Counted from the first letter of the stretch, positions 1-8,365 are shown. The stretch: DNA of 10,090 nucleotides from Betaproteobacteria bacterium (GCA_011391185.1 JAABRB010000100.1:1-10090); one strand, 5' to 3'. Program-made: numbers and translations. Notes: generated from the sequence alone by a model not told the origin.

Positions 1-1
1 G

Positions 2-151
2 AGCATCATCTACCACCTGCGCTTCATGGTGCGCGCGGGCACCATCGATTTCGTACAATTCCTGCTGTTCTGGAAGAACGTCTCCATCTCGGGCGGACTG
101 ATCGCCCTGATCCTGCTGGACATGTCGCGTCCTGCATGGCTGTTCCGATGA
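2..151 (+). CDS. C-terminal end of a small membrane protein, possibly DoxX family (partial)
   Basis: An open frame enters from the left edge and ends at TGA 149-151; 49 residues are visible. They begin SIIYHLRFMVRAG and contain a hydrophobic helix with the pattern FLLFWKNVSISGGLIALILL (about residues 19-38), then a short basic tail ending in RPAWLFR. The 'F-x-KN-x-(S/A)I-x-GG' run before a last hydrophobic helix resembles the C-terminus of DoxX-type four-helix membrane proteins, where 'LKNLAIAGG' is typical. That resemblance is from memory and the fragment is short, so the family call is tentative. The start and most of the gene lie outside the window. A GC-rich hairpin begins 8 bases after the stop, and the next gene starts 59 bases downstream on the same strand. 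Confidence 0.55.
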   Translation, partial: SIIYHLRFMVRAGTIDFVQFLLFWKNVSISGGLIALILLDMSRPAWLFR

Positions 152-159
152 ACTGACGG

Positions 160-183
160 GGCGGGCGGCAGATTTCGCCCGCC
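160..183 (+). terminator. GC-rich hairpin after the first gene, terminator-like but without a T tract
   Basis: GGCGGGCG (160-167) pairs perfectly with CGCCCGCC (176-183) around an 8-nt loop (168-175). It lies just after the upstream stop codon and 27 bases before the next start, where a terminator or attenuator would be expected. It is followed by GC-rich sequence and not by a run of T, so it is not a standard intrinsic terminator. Confidence 0.4.
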
Positions 184-210
184 GCGCCCGAGCTCGCGAG
201 TTTCACATTC

Positions 211-1251
211 ATGTCGTCCGAATCGCCGTTGTCCGGTTGGGTGGTGGAGAAGCGCTCGGCGCATCTCTACCGGGTGATCGCCGAGGTCGAAAAAGCTTCG
301 GTCCGCGGCGGCCTGTTTCGCGAGCTGGCCGGCGAGGCGGAGAACCAGGCGGGCATCTGGGCGAAGCTCGCGTTGAAGGCCGGCGCGGGGCTGCCGCAAT
401 ATCAACCCGACATGCGCACGCGGATCGTCGCGCGGCTGGTGCGGCGCTACGGCCCGCGGGCGCTGCGCACGGTGCTTGCCGCGATGAAAGTGCGGGGCCT
501 TTCGATCTATACCCAGCCGGTCCTCGGCCATCCGCGCCCGCTGTCGGCGGAGGAATCCGAAGCGCGGCACCGCGGTGTCCAGTCCGGCGCGAATCTGCGC
601 GCCGCGGTGTTCGGCGTGAACGACGGATTGATTTCCAACTGCAGCCTCATCCTGGGGGTCACGGGCGCGGCGTCCGGGAGCACGGTGATCATTCTCGCCG
701 GGGTGGCCGGCCTGTTGGCCGGGGCGTTTTCGATGGCCGCAGGCGAATACGTGTCGATGCGCTCGCAGCGCGAGATGTTCGAGTACCAGATCGGACTGGA
801 ACGCAAGGAACTCGCTCAGTATCCCGACGAAGAGGCCGAAGAGCTCGCGCTGATCTACACGGCGCGCGGTCTCCCGCGTGATGAAGCGGTGGCGTTGGCG
901 CAACGCGCGATCGCCGATCCGGAGAACGCGCTCGATACGCTGGCGCGCGAAGAGCTCGGACTCAATCCCGACGAGCTCGGTTCACCGTGGGGCGCCGCGA
1001 TCGCGTCGTTCGTTTCGTTTGCGATCGGCGCGCTCGTTCCGCTGCTGCCATTTCTGATGCTCGCACGCGGCACGGCGCTGTACACGTCGATCGGCGTGAC
1101 GGGCATGGCACTGTTCGGCGTGGGCGCGATCATCAGTCTGTTTACCGGCCGCAGCGCCGTGCAGGACGGATTACGCATGCTTGCGATCGGTGGTGCAGCC
1201 GGCGCATTGACCTACGGCTTCGGAAGTCTGCTCGGCGTGAGCTTGGCGTGA
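211..1251 (+). CDS. VIT1/CCC1-family Fe2+/Mn2+ transporter with N-terminal ferritin-like domain
   Basis: The 346-residue membrane protein has two parts. Residues 1-125 resemble the ferritin-like domain found in front of many bacterial CCC1/VIT proteins (EKRSAHLYR at 13-21, FRELAGEAENQAGIW at 36-50). Residues 129-346 are a VIT transporter: TM1 carries FGVNDGLISN (134-143, with the conserved Asp138), TM2 ends in SMAAGEYVSMRSQ (174-186, Met175 and Glu179). A Glu-rich helical cytosolic segment follows (about 185-255), then three more hydrophobic helices (about 260-285, 292-312, 325-345). Family members move ferrous iron or manganese out of the cytosol. The ferritin-like part looks degenerate: where the family has a metal-binding ExxH, this protein has A43-E-N-Q46, and the only ExxH is E117-A-R-H120 just before TM1. 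ATG 211 has only a weak upstream purine stretch. The transporter call is strong; the metal is inferred from the family. Confidence 0.92.
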   Translation: MSSESPLSGWVVEKRSAHLYRVIAEVEKASVRGGLFRELAGEAENQAGIWAKLALKAGAGLPQYQPDMRTRIVARLVRRYGPRALRTVLAAMKVRGLSIYTQPVLGHPRPLSAEESEARHRGVQSGANLRAAVFGVNDGLISNCSLILGVTGAASGSTVIILAGVAGLLAGAFSMAAGEYVSMRSQREMFEYQIGLERKELAQYPDEEAEELALIYTARGLPRDEAVALAQRAIADPENALDTLAREELGLNPDELGSPWGAAIASFVSFAIGALVPLLPFLMLARGTALYTSIGVTGMALFGVGAIISLFTGRSAVQDGLRMLAIGGAAGALTYGFGSLLGVSLA

Positions 1252-1303
1252 GTGTCCGATCCGGCACGGCCGCCGGGAATTTCCACTGAACGAGCGCTCG
1301 AAG

Positions 1304-1312
1304 TGCGAGAAT
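1304..1312 (+). promoter_or_regulatory. Candidate extended -10 promoter of the kinase gene
   Basis: TGC-GAGAAT at 1304-1312 fits an extended -10 (TGn plus a hexamer with 4 of 6 consensus bases). It would put the transcript start near 1319, about 25 nt before ATG 1344. No good -35 is present. A 10-bp palindrome (CGAGCGCTCG, 1291-1300) lies just upstream. The call is weak and pattern-based. Confidence 0.3.
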
Positions 1313-1343
1313 CCGTCGCGGAGGGCAGGGCGGTGCTGAAGCG

Positions 1344-2999
1344 ATGACAGACCACTCGAACCGGACATCGATCCGGACAATCGGCAGATTCGAGCTCGAT
1401 TCCGAGCTCGGCCGTGGGGCGATGGGCGTCGTGTGGAAGGCGATCGACCCGCTGATCGGACGTCCGGTAGCCATCAAGACGGTCGAGGCCGCGCATTTTG
1501 ATTTCGAGCCCGAAGCCCGCGAGCGCTTCCTGCGGGAGGCGCGCGCCGCGGGGCGCCTGAGCCATCCGAACATCGTGACCATTTTCGATGCCGGAACCGA
1601 GGGCGAGGACGCCTACATCGTGATGGAGTTGATCGCGGGCCGCACGCTGGGCGAGATGATCGCCGCCGGCAATCGCTTCCCCGCATTCACGGTCGCGGAT
1701 ATCGGCGCCCAGATCGCGGAGGCACTCGATTACGCTCATACGCACGGCGTGGTGCATCGCGATGTCAAGCCCGCCAACATCATGCTGACTTCGGGCGGCC
1801 TGGTGAAAATCACCGATTTCGGGGTGGCACGTCTCGAGGACGCATCGCGCACCCGCGTCGGAACCGTGCTCGGCTCGCCGCGGTACATGTCTCCCGAACA
1901 GGTGAAAGGCCACCAGGTCGACGGGCGGAGCGACATCTATTCCCTCGGCGTGCTTCTCTACGAACTCGTCACCGGGGTCTGTCCGTTCGGCGCCTCGGGC
2001 ACCGGCGATCTGGTGAAGCTCATGAAGGACATCGTGGGTGGCAATCCCAGGCCGCTCCGGGACCTCGCGCCGCATGCTCCGAAAGCGTTCGAAGCGATCA
2101 TCGAGCGCGCGATGCGCAAGGATGCGGCGGAGCGCTATGCACGGGGCGCCGACGTGGTCAACGACCTGCGGCATTACAAGATTCTCACCCGCTCGCTCGA
2201 CCCCGACGAGCCCGTGACGCTCGTTCTGCCTGCGCGTGGCGCGCGGCAGTCCGAGCCCGCGCCGGACGCGTCGCGTCCGGCGGGCGGGACCTCAGACGCC
2301 GGCAATGCGCCCAGGTTGGATGAGGAGGCCGATTCCGGGCTGCTCGCCGAGCTGCGGCGCCGCACCGCGTCGGGCGGATCACGCAACGCCGGCGTGTCCC
2401 GCTCCGCGGCCGCCACGCGCGATCTGGCCGCACGCATGCGCACGACGCTTGCCTTCCTGCAGGAGTTTTCCCGCTACGTCGGTGCATTGCGACCCGCCAT
2501 TCAGCGCGAGTACCCGTTCGTGACCGAGATGTTCCACGGTGTGACGGTGACCGAGGCTTTCACCGGATATCAGACGATCGGAGACGGCCAGGATTCGTTG
2601 CTCGAATCGATCACGCTGACGGTCAACTGCTTTGCTCCACAGCAGTTCCGATTCGAACGTCCGATCGGGTCGGTGAAACATTTCGTCGAGCACCTGAACG
2701 AATGTGCGCTGCGTCACACGGTCTCGAAGGTACGCAATGAGCAGCGCGAGACGACGGGAGCGGTGTTTCGCGTGCTGGGTGAGATCCGCATCGAGGTGCG
2801 GCTCGTGGCCGACTATGTCGGGACGATGGTGCGCGTCGAGGCCCGTAACCTGGAAGGGTTTGGTGCGTCCGCGTTCGCCGTTTCGGCGGATGCTCTGGAC
2901 CGGTCCCTGCTGGACGAGCTCGGATGGCTTCTGCTCGGGCGGCCCAACCGTTTCGCACTGGTCGCGGAGCGCGAGGCCACCGGAACCCCGCGGGCCTGA
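1344..2999 (+). CDS. Hanks-type serine/threonine protein kinase with unassigned C-terminal domain
   Basis: The 551-residue protein should phosphorylate Ser/Thr on unknown targets in the cytosol. The kinase domain (about 15-280) is complete: glycine loop G23RGAMG28, VAIK with Lys45, helix C Glu65 (FLREAR), catalytic HRDVKPAN (138-145), DFG 158-160, and SPE 183-185 in place of APE. Thr170 and Thr174 lie in the activation loop. An Ala/Pro/Arg-rich linker (about 284-360) follows, then an amphipathic helix starting near 365 and a mixed alpha/beta region to about 540 that I do not recognise. There is no transmembrane helix and no PASTA, FHA or TPR signature, unlike most bacterial membrane-bound kinases of this class. 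ATG 1344 follows a purine-rich stretch (GGAGGGCAGGG, 1320-1330) and a possible -10 at 1307-1312. No phosphatase gene is adjacent. Kinase identity is certain; its pathway is unknown. Confidence 0.95.
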   Translation: MTDHSNRTSIRTIGRFELDSELGRGAMGVVWKAIDPLIGRPVAIKTVEAAHFDFEPEARERFLREARAAGRLSHPNIVTIFDAGTEGEDAYIVMELIAGRTLGEMIAAGNRFPAFTVADIGAQIAEALDYAHTHGVVHRDVKPANIMLTSGGLVKITDFGVARLEDASRTRVGTVLGSPRYMSPEQVKGHQVDGRSDIYSLGVLLYELVTGVCPFGASGTGDLVKLMKDIVGGNPRPLRDLAPHAPKAFEAIIERAMRKDAAERYARGADVVNDLRHYKILTRSLDPDEPVTLVLPARGARQSEPAPDASRPAGGTSDAGNAPRLDEEADSGLLAELRRRTASGGSRNAGVSRSAAATRDLAARMRTTLAFLQEFSRYVGALRPAIQREYPFVTEMFHGVTVTEAFTGYQTIGDGQDSLLESITLTVNCFAPQQFRFERPIGSVKHFVEHLNECALRHTVSKVRNEQRETTGAVFRVLGEIRIEVRLVADYVGTMVRVEARNLEGFGASAFAVSADALDRSLLDELGWLLLGRPNRFALVAEREATGTPRA

Positions 3000-3024
3000 A
3001 TCGGCGCGCCGCGCAGACGGCTAT

Positions 3025-3053
3025 TTGCATCGCCCCTCGATTCCAGCGAAAAT
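3025..3053 (+). promoter_or_regulatory. Weak sigma70-like promoter candidate upstream of alaS
   Basis: TTGCAT (3025-3030) and GAAAAT (3048-3053) are separated by exactly 17 bp. Matches to consensus are 3 of 6 and 4 of 6. This would leave a leader of about 65 nt containing the hairpin at 3095-3111. It is the best candidate in the 126-bp gap, but it is weak. Confidence 0.25.
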
Positions 3054-3094
3054 CGCGTACTTTCAACCATTTGACGCCTGCTCCGCCGGTTCCG

Positions 3095-3111
3095 GCCGCG
3101 GGGGGCGCGGC
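3095..3111 (+). other. Short GC hairpin in the alaS leader
   Basis: GCCGCG (3095-3100) pairs with CGCGGC (3106-3111) around a five-G loop. It ends 14 bases before ATG 3126, close to where a ribosome would bind. No strong Shine-Dalgarno sequence is visible after it. It may tune translation or be chance in a GC-rich leader. Confidence 0.3.
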
Positions 3112-3125
3112 AGAGACCTGCGGCC

Positions 3126-5741
<2,616 letters not shown>

Positions 5742-5756
5742 CGCCGCGGCCCGGCG
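5742..5756 (+). terminator. Short GC hairpin after alaS
   Basis: CGCCG (5742-5746) pairs with CGGCG (5752-5756) around a 5-nt loop, starting one base after the alaS stop codon. There is no T tract. It is a weak candidate for a transcript end. Confidence 0.2.
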
Positions 5757-5765
5757 GTCAGGCCG

Positions 5766-5794
5766 GTCGCAACGCTGCGTAATTCGGCTAGAAT
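5766..5794 (+). promoter_or_regulatory. Candidate sigma70 promoter of the DAHP synthase gene
   Basis: TAGAAT (5789-5794) matches the -10 consensus at 5 of 6 positions. A poor -35 (GTCGCA, 5766-5771, 3 of 6) lies 17 bp upstream. The predicted start near 5801 leaves a leader of about 25 nt that contains the Shine-Dalgarno GGAAG (5815-5819), 7 nt before ATG 5827. I see no TyrR- or TrpR-like operator. Confidence 0.45.
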
Positions 5795-5826
5795 CAATCA
5801 CTTCGGCTGAATCTGGAAGTCAAGCC

Positions 5827-6951
5827 ATGCCGCAGTCCGGGAAGGTGCGCCCCGTCGCACCGAACGATGATCCGCCGCCGGCCTTGCAGGTCGACGACGT
5901 TCGCATCCGCGAGATCAAGGAGCTGACTCCGCCGGCCCACCTGCTGCGCGAGTTTCCGACCACGCCGGCTTCGGAATCCGTCACGTTCAATACGCGCAAG
6001 GCGATCCACCGTGTCCTGCACGGTGCGGACGACCGCCTGCTCGTGGTCGTCGGGCCCTGCTCGATCCATGACGTGCGTGCGGCGCGCGAGTACGCGGGCC
6101 GCCTCGTCGCGATGAATCGCGAGCTCGAGCAGGAGCTCATCATCGTGATGCGTGTGTACTTCGAGAAGCCGCGCACGACGGTCGGTTGGAAGGGGCTCAT
6201 CAACGATCCGAATCTCGACGGAAGCTTTCAGATCAACAAGGGCCTGCGCGTGGCGCGCAAGCTGCTCTGGGACGTCAATGAGCTCGGCCTGCCGTGCGGC
6301 ACCGAGTATCTCGACATGATCTCGCCCCAGTACTATGCGGACCTGATCAGCTGGGGCGCGATCGGCGCGCGCACGACGGAGAGCCAGGTGCACCGCGAGC
6401 TTGCATCGGGACTTTCCTGCCCGGTCGGTTTCAAGAATGGCACCGACGGCAACGTGCGCATCGCGGTGGACGCGATCAAGGCGGCGCAATCGCCGCATCA
6501 TTTCCTGTCGGTGACGAAGGGCGGGCACTCCGCCATCGTGTCGACAAACGGCAACGAGGATTGCCACATCATCCTCCGTGGCGGCAGCCAGCCGAACTAC
6601 GATGCCAAGAGCATTGGCGCGGCGTGCCAGGCGCTCGCCACGGCCGGTCTCGCCCAGCGCCTGATGATCGACCTCTCGCACGGCAACAGCCGCAAGGACT
6701 ATCGGAACCAGATGACGGTCGGTGCGGACGTCGCGCAACAGGTGGCCGACGGCGACGAGCGCATCTTCGGGGTGATGATCGAATCCCACTTGCTGGCCGG
6801 GCGCCAGGATCTTGTTGCAGACCGGGAGCTCGAGTACGGGCAGAGCATCACCGACGCCTGCATCGGCTGGGAAGAAACCGTTCCCCTGCTGCAGGGTTTC
6901 GCGGAAGCGGTGCGGAAGAGGCGCCTCGCGCTGCAGGACCGATCCGAGTAG
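5827..6951 (+). CDS. aroG: Type I 3-deoxy-7-phosphoheptulonate (DAHP) synthase, AroG/AroF/AroH class
   Basis: The enzyme condenses phosphoenolpyruvate with erythrose 4-phosphate, the committed step of the shikimate pathway, in the cytosol. The 374-residue sequence follows E. coli AroG closely: VDDVRIREIKEL near the N-terminus, VGPCSIHD, MRVYFEKPRTTVGWKGLIND, SWGAIGARTTESQVHRELAS, GFKNGTDG, VTKGGHSAIV and SITDACIGWE. The four metal ligands known in AroG (Cys61, His268, Glu302, Asp326) fall at Cys78, His285, Glu319 and Asp343, a constant offset of 17. The protein therefore has a 17-residue Pro-rich N-terminal extension (MPQSGKVRPVAPNDDPP). ATG 5827 is supported by GGAAG 7 nt upstream and a -10 box 33 nt upstream. 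Feedback inhibition by an aromatic amino acid is expected, because the N-terminal regulatory segment is present, but which one cannot be read safely. The symbol is by closest resemblance. Confidence 0.95.
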   Translation: MPQSGKVRPVAPNDDPPPALQVDDVRIREIKELTPPAHLLREFPTTPASESVTFNTRKAIHRVLHGADDRLLVVVGPCSIHDVRAAREYAGRLVAMNRELEQELIIVMRVYFEKPRTTVGWKGLINDPNLDGSFQINKGLRVARKLLWDVNELGLPCGTEYLDMISPQYYADLISWGAIGARTTESQVHRELASGLSCPVGFKNGTDGNVRIAVDAIKAAQSPHHFLSVTKGGHSAIVSTNGNEDCHIILRGGSQPNYDAKSIGAACQALATAGLAQRLMIDLSHGNSRKDYRNQMTVGADVAQQVADGDERIFGVMIESHLLAGRQDLVADRELEYGQSITDACIGWEETVPLLQGFAEAVRKRRLALQDRSE

Positions 6952-6958
6952 TGTGGCG

Positions 6959-6999
6959 GCTCCCTGACGGAGCAATGCGCGGTTCAGGGCCGCGCGGCC
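6959..6999 (+). other. Hairpin and 12-bp palindrome between aroG and the TauE-like gene
   Basis: After the aroG stop, GCTCC (6959-6963) pairs with GGAGC (6969-6973) around a 5-nt loop. It is followed by the perfect palindrome GGCCGCGCGGCC (6988-6999). No T tract follows either. They may mark the aroG transcript end or a protein-binding site; the GC content makes chance plausible. Confidence 0.25.
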
Positions 7000-7031
7000 G
7001 TGCGTGGCGCGGAGTCGTCGATTGAGCGCTC

Positions 7032-7424
7032 GTGCCATTCTCGGTGGGCGAGCTCGCGGCCATCGCCGCCATCGCGGCCATTGTCCTCCTCGCCTACGTG
7101 GTCCTGGGTACCAGCGGATTCGGCTCGGCGGTCGTCGGCATCCCGCTTCTGGCGCACGTTGTGCCGCTGCGCTTCGCGGTGCCGCTGGTGCTGCTGCTCG
7201 ATGTCGTCGGCATGCTCGTCCAGGGTGCCCGGGTCCGCAGGCAAGCCAACCGTGCGGAGCTGAGGCGGCTCATGCCGTTCATGGCAGCCGGTATCGTCCT
7301 GGGAACGACATTGCTGGCCAACCTGCCGCAGCGGGTATTGGTGGCTCTGCTCGGATGCCTGGCAGTGGGGTACGGGCTGCTCATCCTGTCGGGAACCTCG
7401 CTGCTCGCGCGTGCGCTGGCGTAG
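7032..7424 (+). CDS. Half-length TauE/SafE-family membrane protein (truncated?)
   Basis: The 130-residue, very hydrophobic protein has four likely membrane helices (about 6-26, 36-60, 80-99 and 103-122). It matches the first half of TauE/SafE sulfite/anion exporters: an early GTSGFGSAVVGIPLLAHVVPL segment, a basic inter-helix loop (RVRRQANRAELRRL, about 68-81), then a helix with G-x-x-LG. Full-length members have about 250 residues and a second homologous half with another G-rich motif, and nothing like that follows here. The frame stops at TAG 7422-7424, and I see no continuation of the family in any frame of the next 148 bases. The start is GTG 7032; an in-frame TGA at 7023-7025 rules out a longer N-terminus. 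It is either a 3'-truncated remnant or a functional half-transporter that dimerises. The substrate is unknown. Confidence 0.65.
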   Translation: MPFSVGELAAIAAIAAIVLLAYVVLGTSGFGSAVVGIPLLAHVVPLRFAVPLVLLLDVVGMLVQGARVRRQANRAELRRLMPFMAAGIVLGTTLLANLPQRVLVALLGCLAVGYGLLILSGTSLLARALA

Positions 7425-7528
7425 CCTCGCGCGACCCATCTGCGGGCGCACCCGGGCAAAGGCCGGCTGGGTCTGTGGCTTATTGCTGCGTGCCGGGCAG
7501 CGGAAGGGTACCGCCACCGTGACCGATT

Positions 7529-7537
7529 TGTCATAAT
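7529..7537 (+). promoter_or_regulatory. Extended -10 promoter of the cyclic-nucleotide-binding protein gene
   Basis: TGT-CATAAT at 7529-7537 is an extended -10, with the hexamer matching 5 of 6 positions. The -35 region is poor, which is common for extended -10 promoters. The predicted start near 7544 gives a leader of about 29 nt containing a small CGGG/CCCG hairpin (7542-7556) and the Shine-Dalgarno GCGGGGA (7561-7567), 5 nt before ATG 7573. Confidence 0.5.
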
Positions 7538-7572
7538 GCCGCGGGCTCGCAACCCGTAACGCGGGGATATCG

Positions 7573-8136
7573 ATGGCCGAGACGATCGACGACTCGAGAC
7601 TGCCGCAGCTGGAGCACCTTGGCGACGCCACGCAGTTCGCCGGGAAGCTGCACGGCATGATCAATTACGCGCCGCTTTTCGAGAACTTCAGCCTGGCCGA
7701 GATCCGGCTGATGGCGCACTTCATGCAGAGCTACCGCGCCGAGGCGGGGCAGGAGATCCTGCGGGAGGGCGAGGCCGGCGATTTCATGATGATCGTGCTC
7801 GAGGGACGCATCGAGGTCTACAAGCAGGATCGCTGGAACGCGCCCCGTGTGATCGCGACGATCGAGGATGGCAAGACGCTCGGCGAGATGTCCATGATCG
7901 ACGGGGAGCCGCGGTTCGCCACCTGCGTCGCGACCGAGCAGACCATGATCGCGGTACTGACGCGCGAAAGCCTCGCCCGGATCATTCTCGAGCAGCCGAT
8001 CCTCGGAGCGAAGATCCTGATGGAGCTCGTGCTGATGCTGTCCCAGCGGCTGCGCCAGACCAGTCTGAAGCTCGTGGGCTACCTCGACAAGCAGAAGGAA
8101 CTGCAGGAGCAGGTTCAGGGCCCCGGATTTGTATAG
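7573..8136 (+). CDS. Stand-alone cyclic-nucleotide-binding-domain protein
   Basis: The soluble 187-residue protein is essentially one CRP-type cNMP-binding beta-barrel. The core runs from LFENFSLAEIRLMAHFM (35-51) through GQEILREGEAGDFMMIVLEGRIEVYK (59-84) to the phosphate-binding cassette LGEMSMIDGEPRFATCVA (103-120). Glu105 and Arg114 take the places of the Glu and Arg that hold the cyclic nucleotide in CAP, but the residue after the Arg is Phe rather than Ser/Thr. The C-terminus is helical (about 129-178, ending in a charged YLDKQKELQEQVQ stretch) and too short for the winged-helix DNA-binding domain of CRP/FNR regulators. It therefore probably acts through a protein partner. Start, Shine-Dalgarno and promoter agree. 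It is convergent with pyrE. Ligand and partner are unknown. Confidence 0.9.
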   Translation: MAETIDDSRLPQLEHLGDATQFAGKLHGMINYAPLFENFSLAEIRLMAHFMQSYRAEAGQEILREGEAGDFMMIVLEGRIEVYKQDRWNAPRVIATIEDGKTLGEMSMIDGEPRFATCVATEQTMIAVLTRESLARIILEQPILGAKILMELVLMLSQRLRQTSLKLVGYLDKQKELQEQVQGPGFV

Positions 8137-8162
8137 CGGGCCGTTGAAGGGCGCCGGACGAG

Positions 8163-8188
8163 GCGGCTTTGCTTGAGGCTGAAGCCGC
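8163..8188 (+). repeat. Hairpin with REP-like arm, first element of the structured intergenic block
   Basis: GCGGCTT (8163-8169) pairs with AAGCCGC (8182-8188) around a 12-nt loop, 27 bases after the CNB gene. The right arm and its flank (GGCTGAAGCCGCGCCTGCC, 8178-8196) resemble the GGCTGAAGCCGCTCCTACA core of REP palindromes known in xanthomonads and relatives, matching at about 16 of 19 positions. Only one copy is visible in this window, so membership in a repeat family is unproven. Confidence 0.35.
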
Positions 8189-8214
8189 GCCTGCCAAAAG
8201 CTTATTTCACGAAC

Positions 8215-8232
8215 AAGGGGAGAAGCCCCCTT
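8215..8232. terminator. Hairpin AAGGGG/CCCCTT, possible weak terminator
   Basis: AAGGGG (8215-8220) pairs with CCCCTT (8227-8232) around a 6-nt loop, followed by a single extra T. On the minus strand the stem is followed by GTTCGTG. It could end the CNB transcript or, in the other direction, the pyrE transcript. There is no true T tract on either strand. Confidence 0.35.
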
Positions 8233-8236
8233 TCCG

Positions 8237-8262
8237 GCCCGGCGCGCTGCATCGCGCCGGGC
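8237..8262. terminator. Strong 10-bp GC stem-loop between convergent genes
   Basis: GCCCGGCGCG (8237-8246) pairs without mismatch with CGCGCCGGGC (8253-8262) around a 6-nt loop CTGCAT. It is the most stable-looking simple hairpin in the window. It lies between the convergent CNB and pyrE genes and would fold on either transcript. No T tract follows, so it may block polymerase or protect 3' ends rather than act as an intrinsic terminator. Confidence 0.5.
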
Positions 8263-8275
8263 GTTCGCCGACTCA

Positions 8276-8293
8276 GACGCGCGCAGGCGCGTC
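8276..8293. other. 7-bp stem with tetraloop in the structured intergenic block
   Basis: GACGCGC (8276-8282) pairs with GCGCGTC (8287-8293) around the tetraloop GCAG. It follows the 10-bp hairpin after 13 bases. Confidence 0.35.
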
Positions 8294-8328
8294 CTTCGAT
8301 TTCCCGGCTCACCCCCCGGAACAAACAA

Positions 8329-8348
8329 GGGGCCAGGGAAGGGGTGGG
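8329..8348 (+). other. Canonical G-quadruplex motif
   Basis: Four G runs with short loops, GGGG-CCA-GGG-AA-GGGG-T-GGG, satisfy the usual G3+N1-7 rule with loops of 3, 2 and 1 nt. Such short loops favour a stable quadruplex in RNA from the CNB side or in single-stranded DNA. On the pyrE-sense strand the matching C runs could form an i-motif. The motif overlaps the hairpin at 8335-8358, so the two folds compete. Confidence 0.55.
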
Positions 8349-8365
8349 ACCCTTCCCTTCCCACC
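8335..8365. other. 9-bp hairpin with an alternative overlapping pairing
   Basis: AGGGAAGGG (8335-8343) pairs with CCCTTCCCT (8350-8358) around loop GTGGGA. That loop is exactly complementary to TCCCAC directly downstream (8359-8364), giving an alternative 7-bp hairpin 8343-8349/8359-8365. The pyrimidine run CCCTTCCCTTCCC (8350-8362) is a mirror repeat. The two hairpins exclude each other, and both compete with the G-quadruplex motif. Confidence 0.45.

Noticed and set aside
1291..1300. Perfect palindrome CGAGCGCTCG upstream of the kinase, as an operator.
   Set aside because: A 10-bp palindrome is expected several times by chance in 10 kb of GC-rich DNA; position alone is not enough.
1212..2174. 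A 320-codon minus-strand frame opposite the kinase gene.
   Set aside because: Same antisense GC artefact; the kinase motifs on the plus strand are complete.
211..2999. VIT transporter and kinase as a functional pair (metal-sensing phosphorylation system).
   Set aside because: They have separate start signals and a 92-bp gap with its own promoter candidate; adjacency alone does not support a system.
5794..7038. A 414-codon minus-strand frame opposite aroG.
   Set aside because: It has no family resemblance and lies entirely opposite a certain gene.
7425..7572. A frameshifted second half of the TauE/SafE gene.
   Set aside because: None of the three forward frames shows the second-half glycine motif or membrane helices; the space is also too short for about 120 residues.
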